64,000 bases of DNA, from contig JAOAHJ010000008.1 in assembly GCA_026415295.1 (NCBI GenBank), forward strand, positions 50,365 through 114,364, in the 5' to 3' direction. The stretch comes from Spirochaetota bacterium (GTDB lineage: Bacteria > Spirochaetota > JAAYUW01 > JAOAHJ01). Under the pieces are notes generated by a model. That model saw only the letters and a list, made by a program, of their open reading frames with translations, was not told where the DNA came from and ran no database searches. Positions 29,408-38,290 of this stretch are shown here, piece by piece. The stretch's first letter is position 1. Each line of letters starts with the position of its first letter. A program made the translations under genes and the position numbers.

Positions 29408-29440
29408 GAATAGAAAATAATAAAAATATAGGTGGTTTTT

Positions 29441-30067
29441 ATGAATAATTTAAATTCAAAAGATTTAAAAGACATAGAAGAAAAGCTTGATATTATTAAG
29501 TCTTTGCTTCTTGAAAGTGAAAAAAAAATTTATGAAAATGGTTTTTATTACATTTTATTTGGTTTTTCAGCTTTACTTTTTACAATTCTTTCTTACTTAT
29601 TATTTAATTTGAATCTAGAAAAATATTTTGTTCCTTATTCTATTTTATTTGTTTTTATTTTATTTACTATTGTCTTTTTATATTCAAAAAAAAGATACAG
29701 TAAATCTTCTTCTTCAAATATTAAAAATATTTTTATTAAATTTTTAGGATATTTATGGTTATTCAATTCAATTGGTTACTTTTTGGTTATTTTTGTTTCT
29801 TTAATGTTTTATAGAAAGTTTAATTTTAAAATTTACTTTTCTATTATTTCTATTTATCTTGGAACTAATTTTATATTATCAAGTTATCTTGTTCAAAATG
29901 GTAAAGTTATAAGATTTTCAGGTTATCTATGGTATATTACTTCTATTATTTTTTTATTTATAAAAGAGAGTATTTATTTCCCAATATTCTTTTCTATATC
30001 AGTGTTTTTTTTAGAATTATTACCTGGAATAGTATTATATAGGAACTATAAGAAAATAAAAAAATAA
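29441..30067 (+). CDS. Small polytopic membrane protein
   Basis: A 208-residue protein with a charged N-terminal helix (about 1-35, EEKLDIIKSLLLESEKKIYENG) and about six hydrophobic helices. The open frame reaches a GTG at 29432, but that lies within AGGTGG, the ribosome binding site, so the ATG at 29441 is the start. It is followed after 59 bases by a winged-helix regulator. Small multi-helix proteins next to this type of regulator are common, but the function is not known. A palindromic site precedes it. Confidence 0.75.
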   Translation: MNNLNSKDLKDIEEKLDIIKSLLLESEKKIYENGFYYILFGFSALLFTILSYLLFNLNLEKYFVPYSILFVFILFTIVFLYSKKRYSKSSSSNIKNIFIKFLGYLWLFNSIGYFLVIFVSLMFYRKFNFKIYFSIISIYLGTNFILSSYLVQNGKVIRFSGYLWYITSIIFLFIKESIYFPIFFSISVFFLELLPGIVLYRNYKKIKK

Positions 30068-30126
30068 TAATTAAGTATAAGATTTAAAAATTCTGTAGTT
30101 AATCATATAAATGGAGAAAATTTAAT

Positions 30127-30429
30127 ATGGATGAATTAAATAAGATTATTCATTCAAAAACAAGACTTTCAATATTAACTTATTTATATAGAAATAAAGA
30201 AGCTACATTTAATGAATTGAAAGAAAAATTAGATATAACTGATGGGAATCTTTCTATTAATTTATCTAAACTTGAAGAAGCTAAATATATAATAATAAAT
30301 AAAACTTTTTTAGGAAAAGTTCCTTTAACTAAATGTAAGATAACAAATGAAGGTGAAAAAGCATTTATAGAATATATAAATTCTATTGAGAAAATTATTA
30401 ATGAAATAAAGAAAATTAATAATAATTAA
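30127..30429 (+). CDS. Winged-helix transcriptional regulator (HTH_34-like)
   Basis: A 100-residue DNA-binding protein. The whole chain is one winged helix: KTRLSILTYLYRNKEATFNEL, the recognition-helix region TDGNLSINLSKLEEAKYI, then the wing and an ITNEGEKAFIEYI end helix. The pattern matches the MarR/ArsR-like HTH_34 group, often encoded with a membrane protein as here. It probably represses its own two-gene operon through the palindrome at 29386-29407. The effector is unknown. Confidence 0.85.
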   Translation: MDELNKIIHSKTRLSILTYLYRNKEATFNELKEKLDITDGNLSINLSKLEEAKYIIINKTFLGKVPLTKCKITNEGEKAFIEYINSIEKIINEIKKINNN

Positions 30430-30470
30430 TAAAAATATTAGATAGAAAAGTTAAATGATAAATTTAATAA

Positions 30471-30492
30471 ATAAAAGGGCATGCCTTTTTAT
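30471..30492. terminator. Palindrome with T tract after the winged-helix gene
   Basis: A near-perfect 22-base palindrome is centred on GGCATGCC (30478-30485), flanked by A-tract and T-tract arms. In RNA it gives a hairpin with a CATG loop followed by a T run, so it can end the upstream operon. Because it also lies 29 bases before the next start codon, an operator role is possible. Confidence 0.5.
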
Positions 30493-30520
30493 AAATTAAT
30501 AAATTAAAAAGGAGAATTTT

Positions 30521-31108
30521 ATGAAAAAAAGAGAAAAAAGTTTTGTTTCAAAATTTTTATCAATTTTAACATTATTAATTGTTTTTTTGTTTGTTTTTAT
30601 ATTTTTTACAAATGGAATTTATGCTCAGGAATCAAAAGTTAATAATTTTTCAATAGGTTACTCTATAGGAAGAAATGACAATGATTTTTCAATAGGTTTA
30701 ACTTTTACATCTCCATTCATTTTTAATGTTGCTGCAATTAGAATAAATGGATATGTATGTTTTAATCAATTTATTGATTCGTCTTACAACACATGGTTTC
30801 CATATTATGTTTTAAAAATTGGTTTGTTAGGTTCTTCTGGAATTGTTAATAATAATATGAGATTTTATGGTGAAGGAGGATTAGTAATTTTATTTGCAAA
30901 TGAAAATGTCTCTTCTAAAAAGATCAATTATGGGGGTTATGGACTGTTTGGGTTTGAGTTTTTTATAAATTATAATCTTTCCTATTTCATAGAGTTAGGT
31001 TCAAATGGTTTGCCTGTTTTGGCTGATAAACTAATAAGCTCTAATGATTATAATAGAAAATATTTCAATGGGTTTTTTACATTTGTAGGATTGAGGTTTT
31101 ATTTCTAA
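30521..31108 (+). CDS. Exported protein, outer-membrane-barrel-like
   Basis: A 195-residue protein with a clear signal peptide (basic start, hydrophobic core at about 15-35, likely cleavage after IYAQE). The mature part is rich in aromatic and glycine alternating strands (YGGYGLFGFEFFINYNLSYF) and ends in LRFYF, a C-terminal aromatic like that of beta-barrel outer-membrane proteins. AAAAAGGAG precedes the ATG. Function is unknown. The bidirectional terminator at 31267-31299 lies downstream. Confidence 0.7.
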   Translation: MKKREKSFVSKFLSILTLLIVFLFVFIFFTNGIYAQESKVNNFSIGYSIGRNDNDFSIGLTFTSPFIFNVAAIRINGYVCFNQFIDSSYNTWFPYYVLKIGLLGSSGIVNNNMRFYGEGGLVILFANENVSSKKINYGGYGLFGFEFFINYNLSYFIELGSNGLPVLADKLISSNDYNRKYFNGFFTFVGLRFYF

Positions 31109-31266
31109 AATAAATTAGAAAAATAAAAAAACTATAAAATGTCAAAATAATTTTGCTAAATTATAGAAGATTTTTATTAATTTAGAAAAAATATGCCTTG
31201 AATATTTATTAGTGCCATTAGATTAAGACTAATGAAATAGTTTGTTAAAATTAAGGTTATTTATAT

Positions 31267-31299
31267 AAAAGGGGGGAATTAATTTGAATCCCCCTTTTT
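31267..31299. terminator. Bidirectional rho-independent terminator at the csrA 3' end
   Basis: AAAAGGGGG on one side and CCCCCTTTT on the other form a GC stem with a T tract in both directions. The csrA stop codon lies in the loop (31279-31281). It would end the csrA transcript on the minus strand and read-through from the exported protein gene on the plus strand. Confidence 0.8.
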
Positions 31300-31524
31300 A
31301 TTTTTTTTTAGAAGATTTCTTATTTGGTTAGCATTGAATTTTTTTTCAAGAGCTTCTTTATTTGCAAGTTGGATTTCAAGGTAAATTTCTTTTCTATATA
31401 TTTTGATATCTTCTGGTGCAATTATACCTATCTTAACTTGGTCTGGTTTTATGTCAACAACTATTATTTCTATATTATCTCCAATCATTATTGATTGATT
31501 TTCTTTTCTTGAAAGAACTAACAT
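31279..31524 (-). CDS. csrA: Carbon storage regulator CsrA
   Basis: Small dimeric RNA-binding protein that blocks or stabilises target mRNAs at GGA motifs. [20 protein letters not shown] at the start and Arg44 in [12 protein letters not shown] are the RNA-contact residues. The 81-residue form has a long C-terminal helix (about 50-75), the part that FliW contacts in flagellated bacteria. It follows fliW by 90 bases on the same strand and ends in a strong terminator. AAAAGGGGATAAA precedes the ATG and itself contains a GGA. A likely target is the flgL leader at 33439-33450. Confidence 0.96.
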   Translation of the reverse strand: MLVLSRKENQSIMIGDNIEIIVVDIKPDQVKIGIIAPEDIKIYRKEIYLEIQLANKEALEKKFNANQIRNLLKKNKKGDSN

Positions 31525-31614
31525 TTTATCCCCTTTTAATTTTTATTTACTAAAGCTTTATGGAAATTATTTTTTATTTGTTAAATAACATTATTTATTT
31601 AAATAAATTTAACT

Positions 31615-32064
31615 TTATTTAATATTATTTTTAAATAATTTATGTTTTGTAGTATATTTATCAGAATTGATAATATATTGAATTCCTATATGTTTTTTTC
31701 TATTTATAACAAGTGGACCTAAAAGATTGGTTGTAATCTCTTCCATTTTATCTGAAAGAGTAATTATTGTCAAAACCAATATATCATCATTTGAATTTGC
31801 TTCAATTATTTTTAATGTGCTTTCATCAAGATCAAATTCATAATCAGGGAAGAAAAGAAAAGGTTCACAAACAATAAATCCAATGTTTTCATCATTTTTT
31901 TCCTGTAATAAAAGAAAGGGGGATATGTTTACATCTACAAGATAATATTCTTTATGATTCTCAAAACCAAATAAACCCATAGGAAAATAAAGCTTTTGAG
32001 ATTCATTAACTTCTATTTTTCCAAAATTTACATTTTTAATAATTTCAGTTTTTCCACTTGACAC
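31615..32064 (-). CDS. fliW: Flagellar assembly factor FliW
   Basis: Binds CsrA and flagellin, coupling filament assembly to translation. The 149-residue beta-barrel protein carries FPMGLFGFENHKEYYLVD, SPFLLLQE, FIVCEPFLFFPDYEFDL and the NLLGPLVIN motif. It begins with GTG at 32064, preceded by AAAGGAG at a six-base spacing. It sits between flgL and csrA in the order typical of spirochaetes and some firmicutes, 90 bases before csrA. Confidence 0.95.
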   Translation of the reverse strand: MSSGKTEIIKNVNFGKIEVNESQKLYFPMGLFGFENHKEYYLVDVNISPFLLLQEKNDENIGFIVCEPFLFFPDYEFDLDESTLKIIEANSNDDILVLTIITLSDKMEEITTNLLGPLVINRKKHIGIQYIINSDKYTTKHKLFKNNIK

Positions 32065-32210
32065 AGAAAGCTCCTTTATTTTTTATTAAAATCTAATATA
32101 TTAATATTAAATATTACTATTAAATTATAACTATATTTTATTTATATTTATATTATTATTTACAATTAAAATTTTTTATTATAAATATTTAATTTATTTG
32201 AAAAAAAATT

Positions 32211-33434
32211 TTATCTTAAAAAATACATTAATCCCAATTTATCAAACATTGTAGCTATCTGCAATGAAGCTTGGTAAACTGTTTCAAAAGATTTTAATTT
32301 TGATATAGCCTCTGTAATGTCTGTACTTTCAATTTCTGATAGTGATTCTGTTAAGTCTACTTTTTGAAATTCAAGAAATTTTTCAGTTAACTGAATTCTT
32401 TCATTTTTGGCACCATTAATAGCTAAATATCTTGTAAGATTCTCAATTGACATATCAATAAATTGTAAAGTCCTTGTAGAGATAGCTTCTGAATCATTTC
32501 TTGCAAGGCTATCTCTAAACTGTATTAATTGATCAAATAGAGAACCACCATATTTTTTAGCAGAGTTTGAAATATTGAAAGGCGGTTTATTTAATGGGTC
32601 TATGATATTCATCTTTTCTAAAAGATTTCCTTCGATGTCTTCAAGAAAAGGTTTGTGTGGATAAACTGTTTTAATATAAAGTTCCCCAGTATCTAAGTCA
32701 ATATTAGCTACTACACCAGCATTAGCTTTATTTATTCTTGAAATTATATCTTCTATTGTATCACCTTTAAATATTTTAATTTCAGTATTATTTATTTTTA
32801 TTTTATAATCTGAATCGGCAACAAAATTAAAAAAATCACCTTTTGGTATTATAGTTGAGTTTTCTGAATAGAAAAGTTTATTCCCAGTTATATTATATTC
32901 AAGAACATCTGATGGACCAATATCTATTTTCATTATACCATCATCTCCAGCATAGTATATATCTTTAATTTTTTCTCCATCGATATTAGCAACAAAGGGT
33001 TCTCTTAATGTTTTAAATCCTGAAAATAAATATTTATCGTTAAATTTTTCATTTGAAAGACTATAGATCTGTTTTAAAAGTTCATCGACTTCTAAAGCCA
33101 TTTTTTGTCTATCTTCTGCCGAATAAACACCGTTTGCAGCTTGAACAGCTATTTCTCTTATTCTTTGTAAAACTTCATTAATATTTCTTATAACTCCATC
33201 AGTATAGTCAAAAATTCCTTTAATATCTCTGATATTTTTTAAATATTGATCCATATGGGAAAAAGTTTTTTGATATTTAAGCACATTTCTTGTTATATCA
33301 GGATTATCTGAAGCAAAACTTACTAATTTCCCCGATGTTGTCTGTTTTTGTAAATTAAAAAGATTATTTTCGGTGTTTGTTAATGTGCTTCTAAAATAAG
33401 CAGATTGAAGGCTGTTAGAAACTCTTGTATACAT
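32211..33434 (-). CDS. flgL: Flagellar hook-associated protein 3 (FlgL)
   Basis: Hook-filament junction protein, flagellin-like at both ends. The N-terminal helix region reads YTRVSNSLQSAYFRSTLTNT and the C-terminal one KLKSFETVYQASLQIATMFD. The middle (about 130-300) is a variable surface domain. The length is 407 residues. The frame extends upstream, but GGAGG at a six-base spacing fixes the ATG at 33434. Its SD sits inside a CsrA-type sequence (33440-33449) in the 20-base gap after flgK. Confidence 0.93.
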   Translation of the reverse strand: MYTRVSNSLQSAYFRSTLTNTENNLFNLQKQTTSGKLVSFASDNPDITRNVLKYQKTFSHMDQYLKNIRDIKGIFDYTDGVIRNINEVLQRIREIAVQAANGVYSAEDRQKMALEVDELLKQIYSLSNEKFNDKYLFSGFKTLREPFVANIDGEKIKDIYYAGDDGIMKIDIGPSDVLEYNITGNKLFYSENSTIIPKGDFFNFVADSDYKIKINNTEIKIFKGDTIEDIISRINKANAGVVANIDLDTGELYIKTVYPHKPFLEDIEGNLLEKMNIIDPLNKPPFNISNSAKKYGGSLFDQLIQFRDSLARNDSEAISTRTLQFIDMSIENLTRYLAINGAKNERIQLTEKFLEFQKVDLTESLSEIESTDITEAISKLKSFETVYQASLQIATMFDKLGLMYFLR

Positions 33435-33438
33435 TATA

Positions 33439-33450
33439 GACCTCCATGTC
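33439..33450 (-). promoter_or_regulatory. CsrA-type binding site overlapping the flgL ribosome binding site
   Basis: On the minus strand ACATGGAGGT (33440-33449) fits the CsrA core consensus ACANGGANGU. GAC and GTC (33448-33450 and 33439-33441) can pair and present the GGA in a six-base loop, the favoured CsrA geometry. The GGAGG is also the flgL Shine-Dalgarno, so CsrA binding would block flgL translation. Confidence 0.6.
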
Positions 33451-33454
33451 AATA

Positions 33455-35278
33455 TTATCTAACGATTCCAATTAATGTTTCGTAAATGTCATTTAAAGTA
33501 GTTATAAATTTTGCTGTTGCTTGATACATCTTCTGAAATTTCATCATATTAGAAAACTCTTCATCCATATTTACACCAGAATAAGATAATTTTAAGTTTT
33601 CAAAATTACTTAATAATAATTTATGATTATCCATATTTTGTTTTGCAATAAATCCAAAAGAAGCATAATCATTAATCATGTTTTGATAAAAGTCAGCTAT
33701 TGAATATGAGTTTTGAACAAAGAAATTTTCTTTATTTAAAAGACTTATTTTTAAAGCAATAGACCCATCTCCTTCTTTTAAATCTTTGTCAATTGAAGCA
33801 GCTGCAATGTTGTTTAAATCACTTTTAATATCTTTCGATAATTCAATCCAACTAGCAATATTTTTTTCTGGAGAAATAAGATAGATTTGTCCATCAAAAA
33901 AATTCTCATATGCATTTAAATTATTTTTGTCAAAAATTGCATTTTGTTTTAAAATACCTGAAAATGATGAAAGAAATAAACCAGAATCTTCAAGGTGTTC
34001 TATAGAAAATATTCCATTTGAAGAAGCATTTCCCTTTATTTCAAGATACCCAAAAGAGTTTAATTGTATATTAACCCCAATGTTTGCAAGATTTACTCTT
34101 TTAATTAAATCCTCAACAGTATCATTTTCATAATAATTTATTTGTTTACCATTTATATTCAAAGTCCCAGAGATCATTAATTTATCAGTCAAATTAAGTT
34201 TTTTTGTTCCTATAAGTTTATAGATAACATTTCTATCGGAAAAGCCATCAGAATTTGAATCATATTCACCATTTACATAAAGAGAAAGAGGAAGTTCTTT
34301 AAAAAATGAAACTCCATTTTTGCCTGAGAGAGTTTTTCCTTGTTGATGAATATTGTTTACTCCTTCTAAAATAGAAAGTGCTAATTGGTTTATTTTTGTA
34401 AGTTGTTCTTCAACAATATTGTCCCTCATTGTGATTAAAGCTGCAATTTTTGCATTATTTATAAACAATCTTTCACCGAATAAACCTGCATAAACAAAAC
34501 CTTTATTATTATTGTCATAAATTTTTTCAAGTTCATTATATTCTTTTCCTTGTATTATAATTTTACCATCGAGATAAACATAAAAATCTTCTGAATCTTT
34601 GGTTGATATTGGAATTATATTTGAAAGCTCAATAATAAGTTTATCCCTTTGGTCTTTAAGGTCATTTGCTCTCTGTCCTGTTGCTTCGATTTTTTTTATT
34701 TTATCATTTAATAGTGCAATCTGCTTTATTAGTTGATTTGCTTTATCAATTGTTAAATCAAGATCTTTATTTAAATCTTCCTGAATAGATTTAATTTTAT
34801 CAAATTTGTCATGAAATAGATCAATCATATATTGAGCTTTTTCAACTAGTAGAGCTCTTTTTGAAACACTTTCAGGATCTTTTGATAATTCATTAAAAGC
34901 ATTGAAAAATTGATTTATTGCTTCATATAAAGATTTCCCATATGGTTCATTGTAAATTGAATCAAGTCTTTGTATATATGAAACAATTGTTGAAAAGTTA
35001 GAAAGAAATGAATTTTCATTCATTATTTTATTTTCTAGAAAAAAGTCTTTTACTCTTTCAATTGCTTGTAAAAAACTTCCTTGTCCTACTTGTCCTGCTA
35101 CTGTCGGCATAGAAATTTGAGGTAGATATAATGGTTCAAAAGTTGAAATAGTTACAACTTGTCTTGAATAGTCAGGATTATTTGCATTTGCAATATTATT
35201 TTGTGTTATGTATAGAGATGATTGAGCTGTTTGCATCGATCTTTTACCTATTTCGATACCCATAAATGTGGAAAACAT
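33455..35278 (-). CDS. flgK: Flagellar hook-associated protein 1 (FlgK)
   Basis: Hook-filament junction protein of 607 residues. The N terminus reads MQTAQSSLYITQNNIANANN, the rod/hook-family D0 motif, followed by NPDYSRQVV. A coiled-coil region lies at about 150-215. The C-terminal helix contains MDEEFSNMMKFQKMYQATAKF and ends in TLIGIVR. Export is by the flagellar type III system without a signal peptide. AAGGGAG lies before the ATG. It is 11 bases downstream of the flgN-like gene and 20 bases upstream of flgL. Confidence 0.95.
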   Translation of the reverse strand: MFSTFMGIEIGKRSMQTAQSSLYITQNNIANANNPDYSRQVVTISTFEPLYLPQISMPTVAGQVGQGSFLQAIERVKDFFLENKIMNENSFLSNFSTIVSYIQRLDSIYNEPYGKSLYEAINQFFNAFNELSKDPESVSKRALLVEKAQYMIDLFHDKFDKIKSIQEDLNKDLDLTIDKANQLIKQIALLNDKIKKIEATGQRANDLKDQRDKLIIELSNIIPISTKDSEDFYVYLDGKIIIQGKEYNELEKIYDNNNKGFVYAGLFGERLFINNAKIAALITMRDNIVEEQLTKINQLALSILEGVNNIHQQGKTLSGKNGVSFFKELPLSLYVNGEYDSNSDGFSDRNVIYKLIGTKKLNLTDKLMISGTLNINGKQINYYENDTVEDLIKRVNLANIGVNIQLNSFGYLEIKGNASSNGIFSIEHLEDSGLFLSSFSGILKQNAIFDKNNLNAYENFFDGQIYLISPEKNIASWIELSKDIKSDLNNIAAASIDKDLKEGDGSIALKISLLNKENFFVQNSYSIADFYQNMINDYASFGFIAKQNMDNHKLLLSNFENLKLSYSGVNMDEEFSNMMKFQKMYQATAKFITTLNDIYETLIGIVR

Positions 35279-35289
35279 ATTTTTCTCCC

Positions 35290-35787
35290 TTATATATTTT
35301 TATAAAACCTGACAAATTCTTTTTTATCAATATTTCCTTTATTGTTATAAATAGTTGTTGTATTAAATGATTCATTTAATGTTTTATAAATAGAGTTTAT
35401 AAATGAGATGCCACTATTTAATAGAATCATTATTTTGTTGTTTATTATTTTTGAATTTTTTAAAACAATACTAAATTTTGTTCTTAAAATTTCAAATTGA
35501 TCAAGTTTTTCTGGGAAATGATTTTTAATCAAAAGATAAATATCATTATTATAATTATTTTTTATATTAAGACTATGAATTAACTCATTAAAGACTTCTC
35601 CCTTTTCTTTTTCTAGATTTATAATAGTATTTATAAGTTTTTTTGAATTTTCATTTAAAGTATTAAATGTTGAAATATCATTTATAAAAAGTAAGAAGCC
35701 TTTATCAATTTCATTGAAAAATATTTCTGTATACACATCATATTGCTTAGTTATTATATTTATTAAATCATCTATGCTTCTTTTCAT
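35290..35787 (-). CDS. FlgN-like flagellar export chaperone (by context)
   Basis: A 165-residue, all-helical protein (QYDVYTEIFFNEIDKG, LINTIINLEKEKGEVFNELIHSL, LRTKFSIVLKNSKIINNKIM). Immediately before flgK, the size, the LEKEKGEVF-type helix and the helical heptads match FlgN, the chaperone for FlgK and FlgL. FlgN sequences are weakly conserved, so the call rests on position and architecture. AGAGG lies five bases before the ATG. It heads the minus-strand flagellar operon. Confidence 0.7.
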   Translation of the reverse strand: MKRSIDDLINIITKQYDVYTEIFFNEIDKGFLLFINDISTFNTLNENSKKLINTIINLEKEKGEVFNELIHSLNIKNNYNNDIYLLIKNHFPEKLDQFEILRTKFSIVLKNSKIINNKIMILLNSGISFINSIYKTLNESFNTTTIYNNKGNIDKKEFVRFYKNI

Positions 35788-35935
35788 ATTAGCCTCTATT
35801 TAATTCCTTATCTATAATTTCGACTGATTACAAAATTATTTAGTTTTATTGAAAATTAAATAAAAAATTATAATATTAAATATGTAAAAATATATAAAGA
35901 TATAAAATTAATATAAAAAATAAAACAATAAATTT

Positions 35936-37099
35936 ATGATAAAAAAAAATAATTTAAAAATAAAATTTTTTTCGAAAATATTAAAAATATTTTCTATACT
36001 ATTTTTAATATTTTTTCTTTCTTATTCACTAGAAGATCTACTAAAAGATATCCAGATAATTTCTGATCCAAGAATGAATATTGCACAAAAAGAAGCAGCT
36101 ATAATGAGAATAAACCTTTTTTTAAACTCAAGAGAAAAAGATGATTTATATAAAGATATTTATGTTCTTTATATTGATTTTGGATATGAAAAAATAAAAA
36201 ATTTGTTTTTAGAAATTAAGAAATTTTTTCCATTACCCTTATATAATGATATAATAGCTTATATTGAGAAGTTGTATAAAGAGCAAGTTAAAGATGATAA
36301 AATTAGTTCATCTGGAAACCAGGATTCGCAAGAAAATAAAAATCAGCAACAAAGCAATATTCAACCAAAAAATGAAAAGAATGAAGAAAATAAAAAAGAG
36401 GATAAAAAAGAAGAAAATAAAAAAAATGAGTCTTCAACTCCAATTAAAACAGATAAGATTGAAACAAAGGATATACCTCCTAAAGTTACGATAGAGGATA
36501 TATTAAAAAAATATGGAGTGATAAATTCAAATATTCAATCAAAAGAAATAAATACAAATAAAGACCAAACACAAAAGATTATAAATGAAAAAATTGAAAA
36601 AAAATATAGTTTTGAAGAACTAGAATTGATTTTTAGACAAGGAATTACCAGTTATTCGCAAAAAGAATATGATATAGCACTTGAAAAATTCTTAATTACA
36701 CTAAAAAATGAATATAATAGTTTATCAAGTTCATATTATATAGCATTGATTTATGAAATAAAAATTGAATATGATAAAGCCATTGATTTTTTTATTCTTT
36801 CAATAAATATAATTCAAAAAAGTGGAAAGATAGATTTCAGGTTTTTAAGTTTTCTACATAAGAAAATAGGAATTTTATATTCATTAAAGAAAGATTTTTT
36901 TTTGTCAAAAAAGTATTTAATTAAAGCTCTTGAATATAATATGAATGATGGAGATATTTATTATTGGCTTGGTTTTTTATATTATTCTGAAGGTGATTAT
37001 CAAAGTGCATTGGAATATTGGAAAAGAGGGAGTAATCTTAATAATCAAAAATGTTATGATGCCTATAAATGGCTAACTGAGAAAATGAAAAATAAATAA
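35936..37099 (+). CDS. Exported TPR-domain protein with low-complexity linker
   Basis: A 387-residue protein with a basic start and a hydrophobic signal or anchor at about 15-30. A helical region (about 32-118), a long Asn/Lys/Glu/Gln-rich linker (about 120-190), then C-terminal TPR-like repeats (IDLEKFL-style helices, KKYLIKALEYNMNDGDIYYW, YQSALEYWKRGSNLNN) follow. It is likely periplasmic or membrane-tethered. It is divergent from the flagellar operon, with 148 AT-rich bases between them. There is no SD and no catalytic motif. Confidence 0.75.
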   Translation: MIKKNNLKIKFFSKILKIFSILFLIFFLSYSLEDLLKDIQIISDPRMNIAQKEAAIMRINLFLNSREKDDLYKDIYVLYIDFGYEKIKNLFLEIKKFFPLPLYNDIIAYIEKLYKEQVKDDKISSSGNQDSQENKNQQQSNIQPKNEKNEENKKEDKKEENKKNESSTPIKTDKIETKDIPPKVTIEDILKKYGVINSNIQSKEINTNKDQTQKIINEKIEKKYSFEELELIFRQGITSYSQKEYDIALEKFLITLKNEYNSLSSSYYIALIYEIKIEYDKAIDFFILSINIIQKSGKIDFRFLSFLHKKIGILYSLKKDFFLSKKYLIKALEYNMNDGDIYYWLGFLYYSEGDYQSALEYWKRGSNLNNQKCYDAYKWLTEKMKNK

Positions 37100-37109
37100 T
37101 TATTAAATT

Positions 37110-37137
37110 TTGACAAAATAATTAATTTTAATAATAT
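37110..37137 (+). promoter_or_regulatory. Candidate promoter for a leaderless transcript
   Basis: TTGACA (37110-37115) is followed after 16 bases by TAATAT (37132-37137). Transcription would start near 37144, essentially at the ATG (37145), and no Shine-Dalgarno is present. Confidence 0.4.
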
Positions 37138-37144
37138 TAATTTG

Positions 37145-38290
37145 ATGAATAATATTAATATACATGCTTATTTATATCTTCCAAATAATATAAAAATTGA
37201 TATAACTGGGATATCTGATTATATAAATCCACTCGAGATACCAATATTTTTAAATTTTAACTTTTATCAATTATCAATAATAAATTTCTTATCTATAGAT
37301 AAAATAAAAAAAGTAAATGTTTTTCTAGAAGAAGATTATAGAAAGTATAATGAATTTACCAAAAATTTTAAACTTTTAGAAAAAATTAATTATGAATTTT
37401 ATTACGATTTACAGGAAGGCAATAATTTTATTGAAATTTTAAAAAATAATATTTGTAGAATTGAAGCAGGTGATAAAAGAAATACTTATATTCTTATTTC
37501 TCCAATCTTAATAAATACTTGGTTGTATTTAGAAGAATTTAATTTTAATAAAATAATTTATAAAAAAATAATATTAGATGATAATTATCCAGTGTATCTT
37601 ATAGAACTTGAGTATTTTAAAAATGTATTAAATAAGCTTGATAATAGGTGTAAAAATTTTAATTATATTATTTCATTATTTAAAAATTTAAAAACAGAAG
37701 AATTTAATATAAAATTTTATAGTTTGAATTTTTCAAATTTAAAAATGTATATTCTTAATCATTTTAAATTAATTGAAAAATCGGGGGAGAATTATAGAAA
37801 TTTTTTCTATTATCTTATGAATTTTTTTGAAAGTACACCGATGTCTTATGTTAAGGAAAAAGGTTTTGTAAGAAATAGTTTGATAGGAATAAATTGTGAA
37901 ATTAATGGGGAGATTGAAGACTCAATAATATTTAAAGATGTTGTTGTTCATAATGGTACCAAAATAATTAATTCTATAATATTACCTGGAAATATTATAG
38001 GTAAAGATGTTTATATAAAAAATTCTATTATTGGATTAAAAAATAATGATAATGATACAATTAATATTGGTAGCAAAGTTACAATAGGCTCAACAATAAC
38101 TAAAGAAAAAGAATTTGAGAATTCAAAATATAAAGATATTTTACCAGAAGGTTTTGCATTAGTAGGTAATTTTATTAATCTTCCGCCTGGGTTTAATGTT
38201 GGAAAAAATTGTGTAATAAAGGGCAAGGTTGATTATCTTCAATTAAAAAAGTTAGGTAGACTTGTGGAAGGAGGAACAATTGAATTCTGA
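37145..38290 (+). CDS. Degenerate sugar-nucleotidyltransferase-like protein with left-handed beta-helix C terminus
   Basis: A 381-residue protein. From about residue 238 onward it shows hexapeptide-type repeats of a left-handed beta-helix (VRNSLIGINCEINGEIEDSI, GTKIINSIILPGNIIGKDVY, NIGSKVTIGSTI), arranged as in GlgC/GlgD. The N-terminal two thirds has the expected size of a nucleotidyltransferase domain but lacks the GGxGxRL nucleotide-binding loop, so catalysis looks unlikely. A GlgD-like regulatory or scaffolding subunit is one possibility. The DegT-like gene overlaps its 3' end by 11 bases. The start is the ATG at 37145, with no SD and possibly leaderless. Confidence 0.6.
   Translation: MNNINIHAYLYLPNNIKIDITGISDYINPLEIPIFLNFNFYQLSIINFLSIDKIKKVNVFLEEDYRKYNEFTKNFKLLEKINYEFYYDLQEGNNFIEILKNNICRIEAGDKRNTYILISPILINTWLYLEEFNFNKIIYKKIILDDNYPVYLIELEYFKNVLNKLDNRCKNFNYIISLFKNLKTEEFNIKFYSLNFSNLKMYILNHFKLIEKSGENYRNFFYYLMNFFESTPMSYVKEKGFVRNSLIGINCEINGEIEDSIIFKDVVVHNGTKIINSIILPGNIIGKDVYIKNSIIGLKNNDNDTINIGSKVTIGSTITKEKEFENSKYKDILPEGFALVGNFINLPPGFNVGKNCVIKGKVDYLQLKKLGRLVEGGTIEF

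Noticed and set aside
36264..36494. Overlapping Lys/Arg/Ile-rich ORF inside the TPR gene linker
   Set aside because: It arises from the low-complexity linker in another frame and shows no family motif or ribosome binding site.
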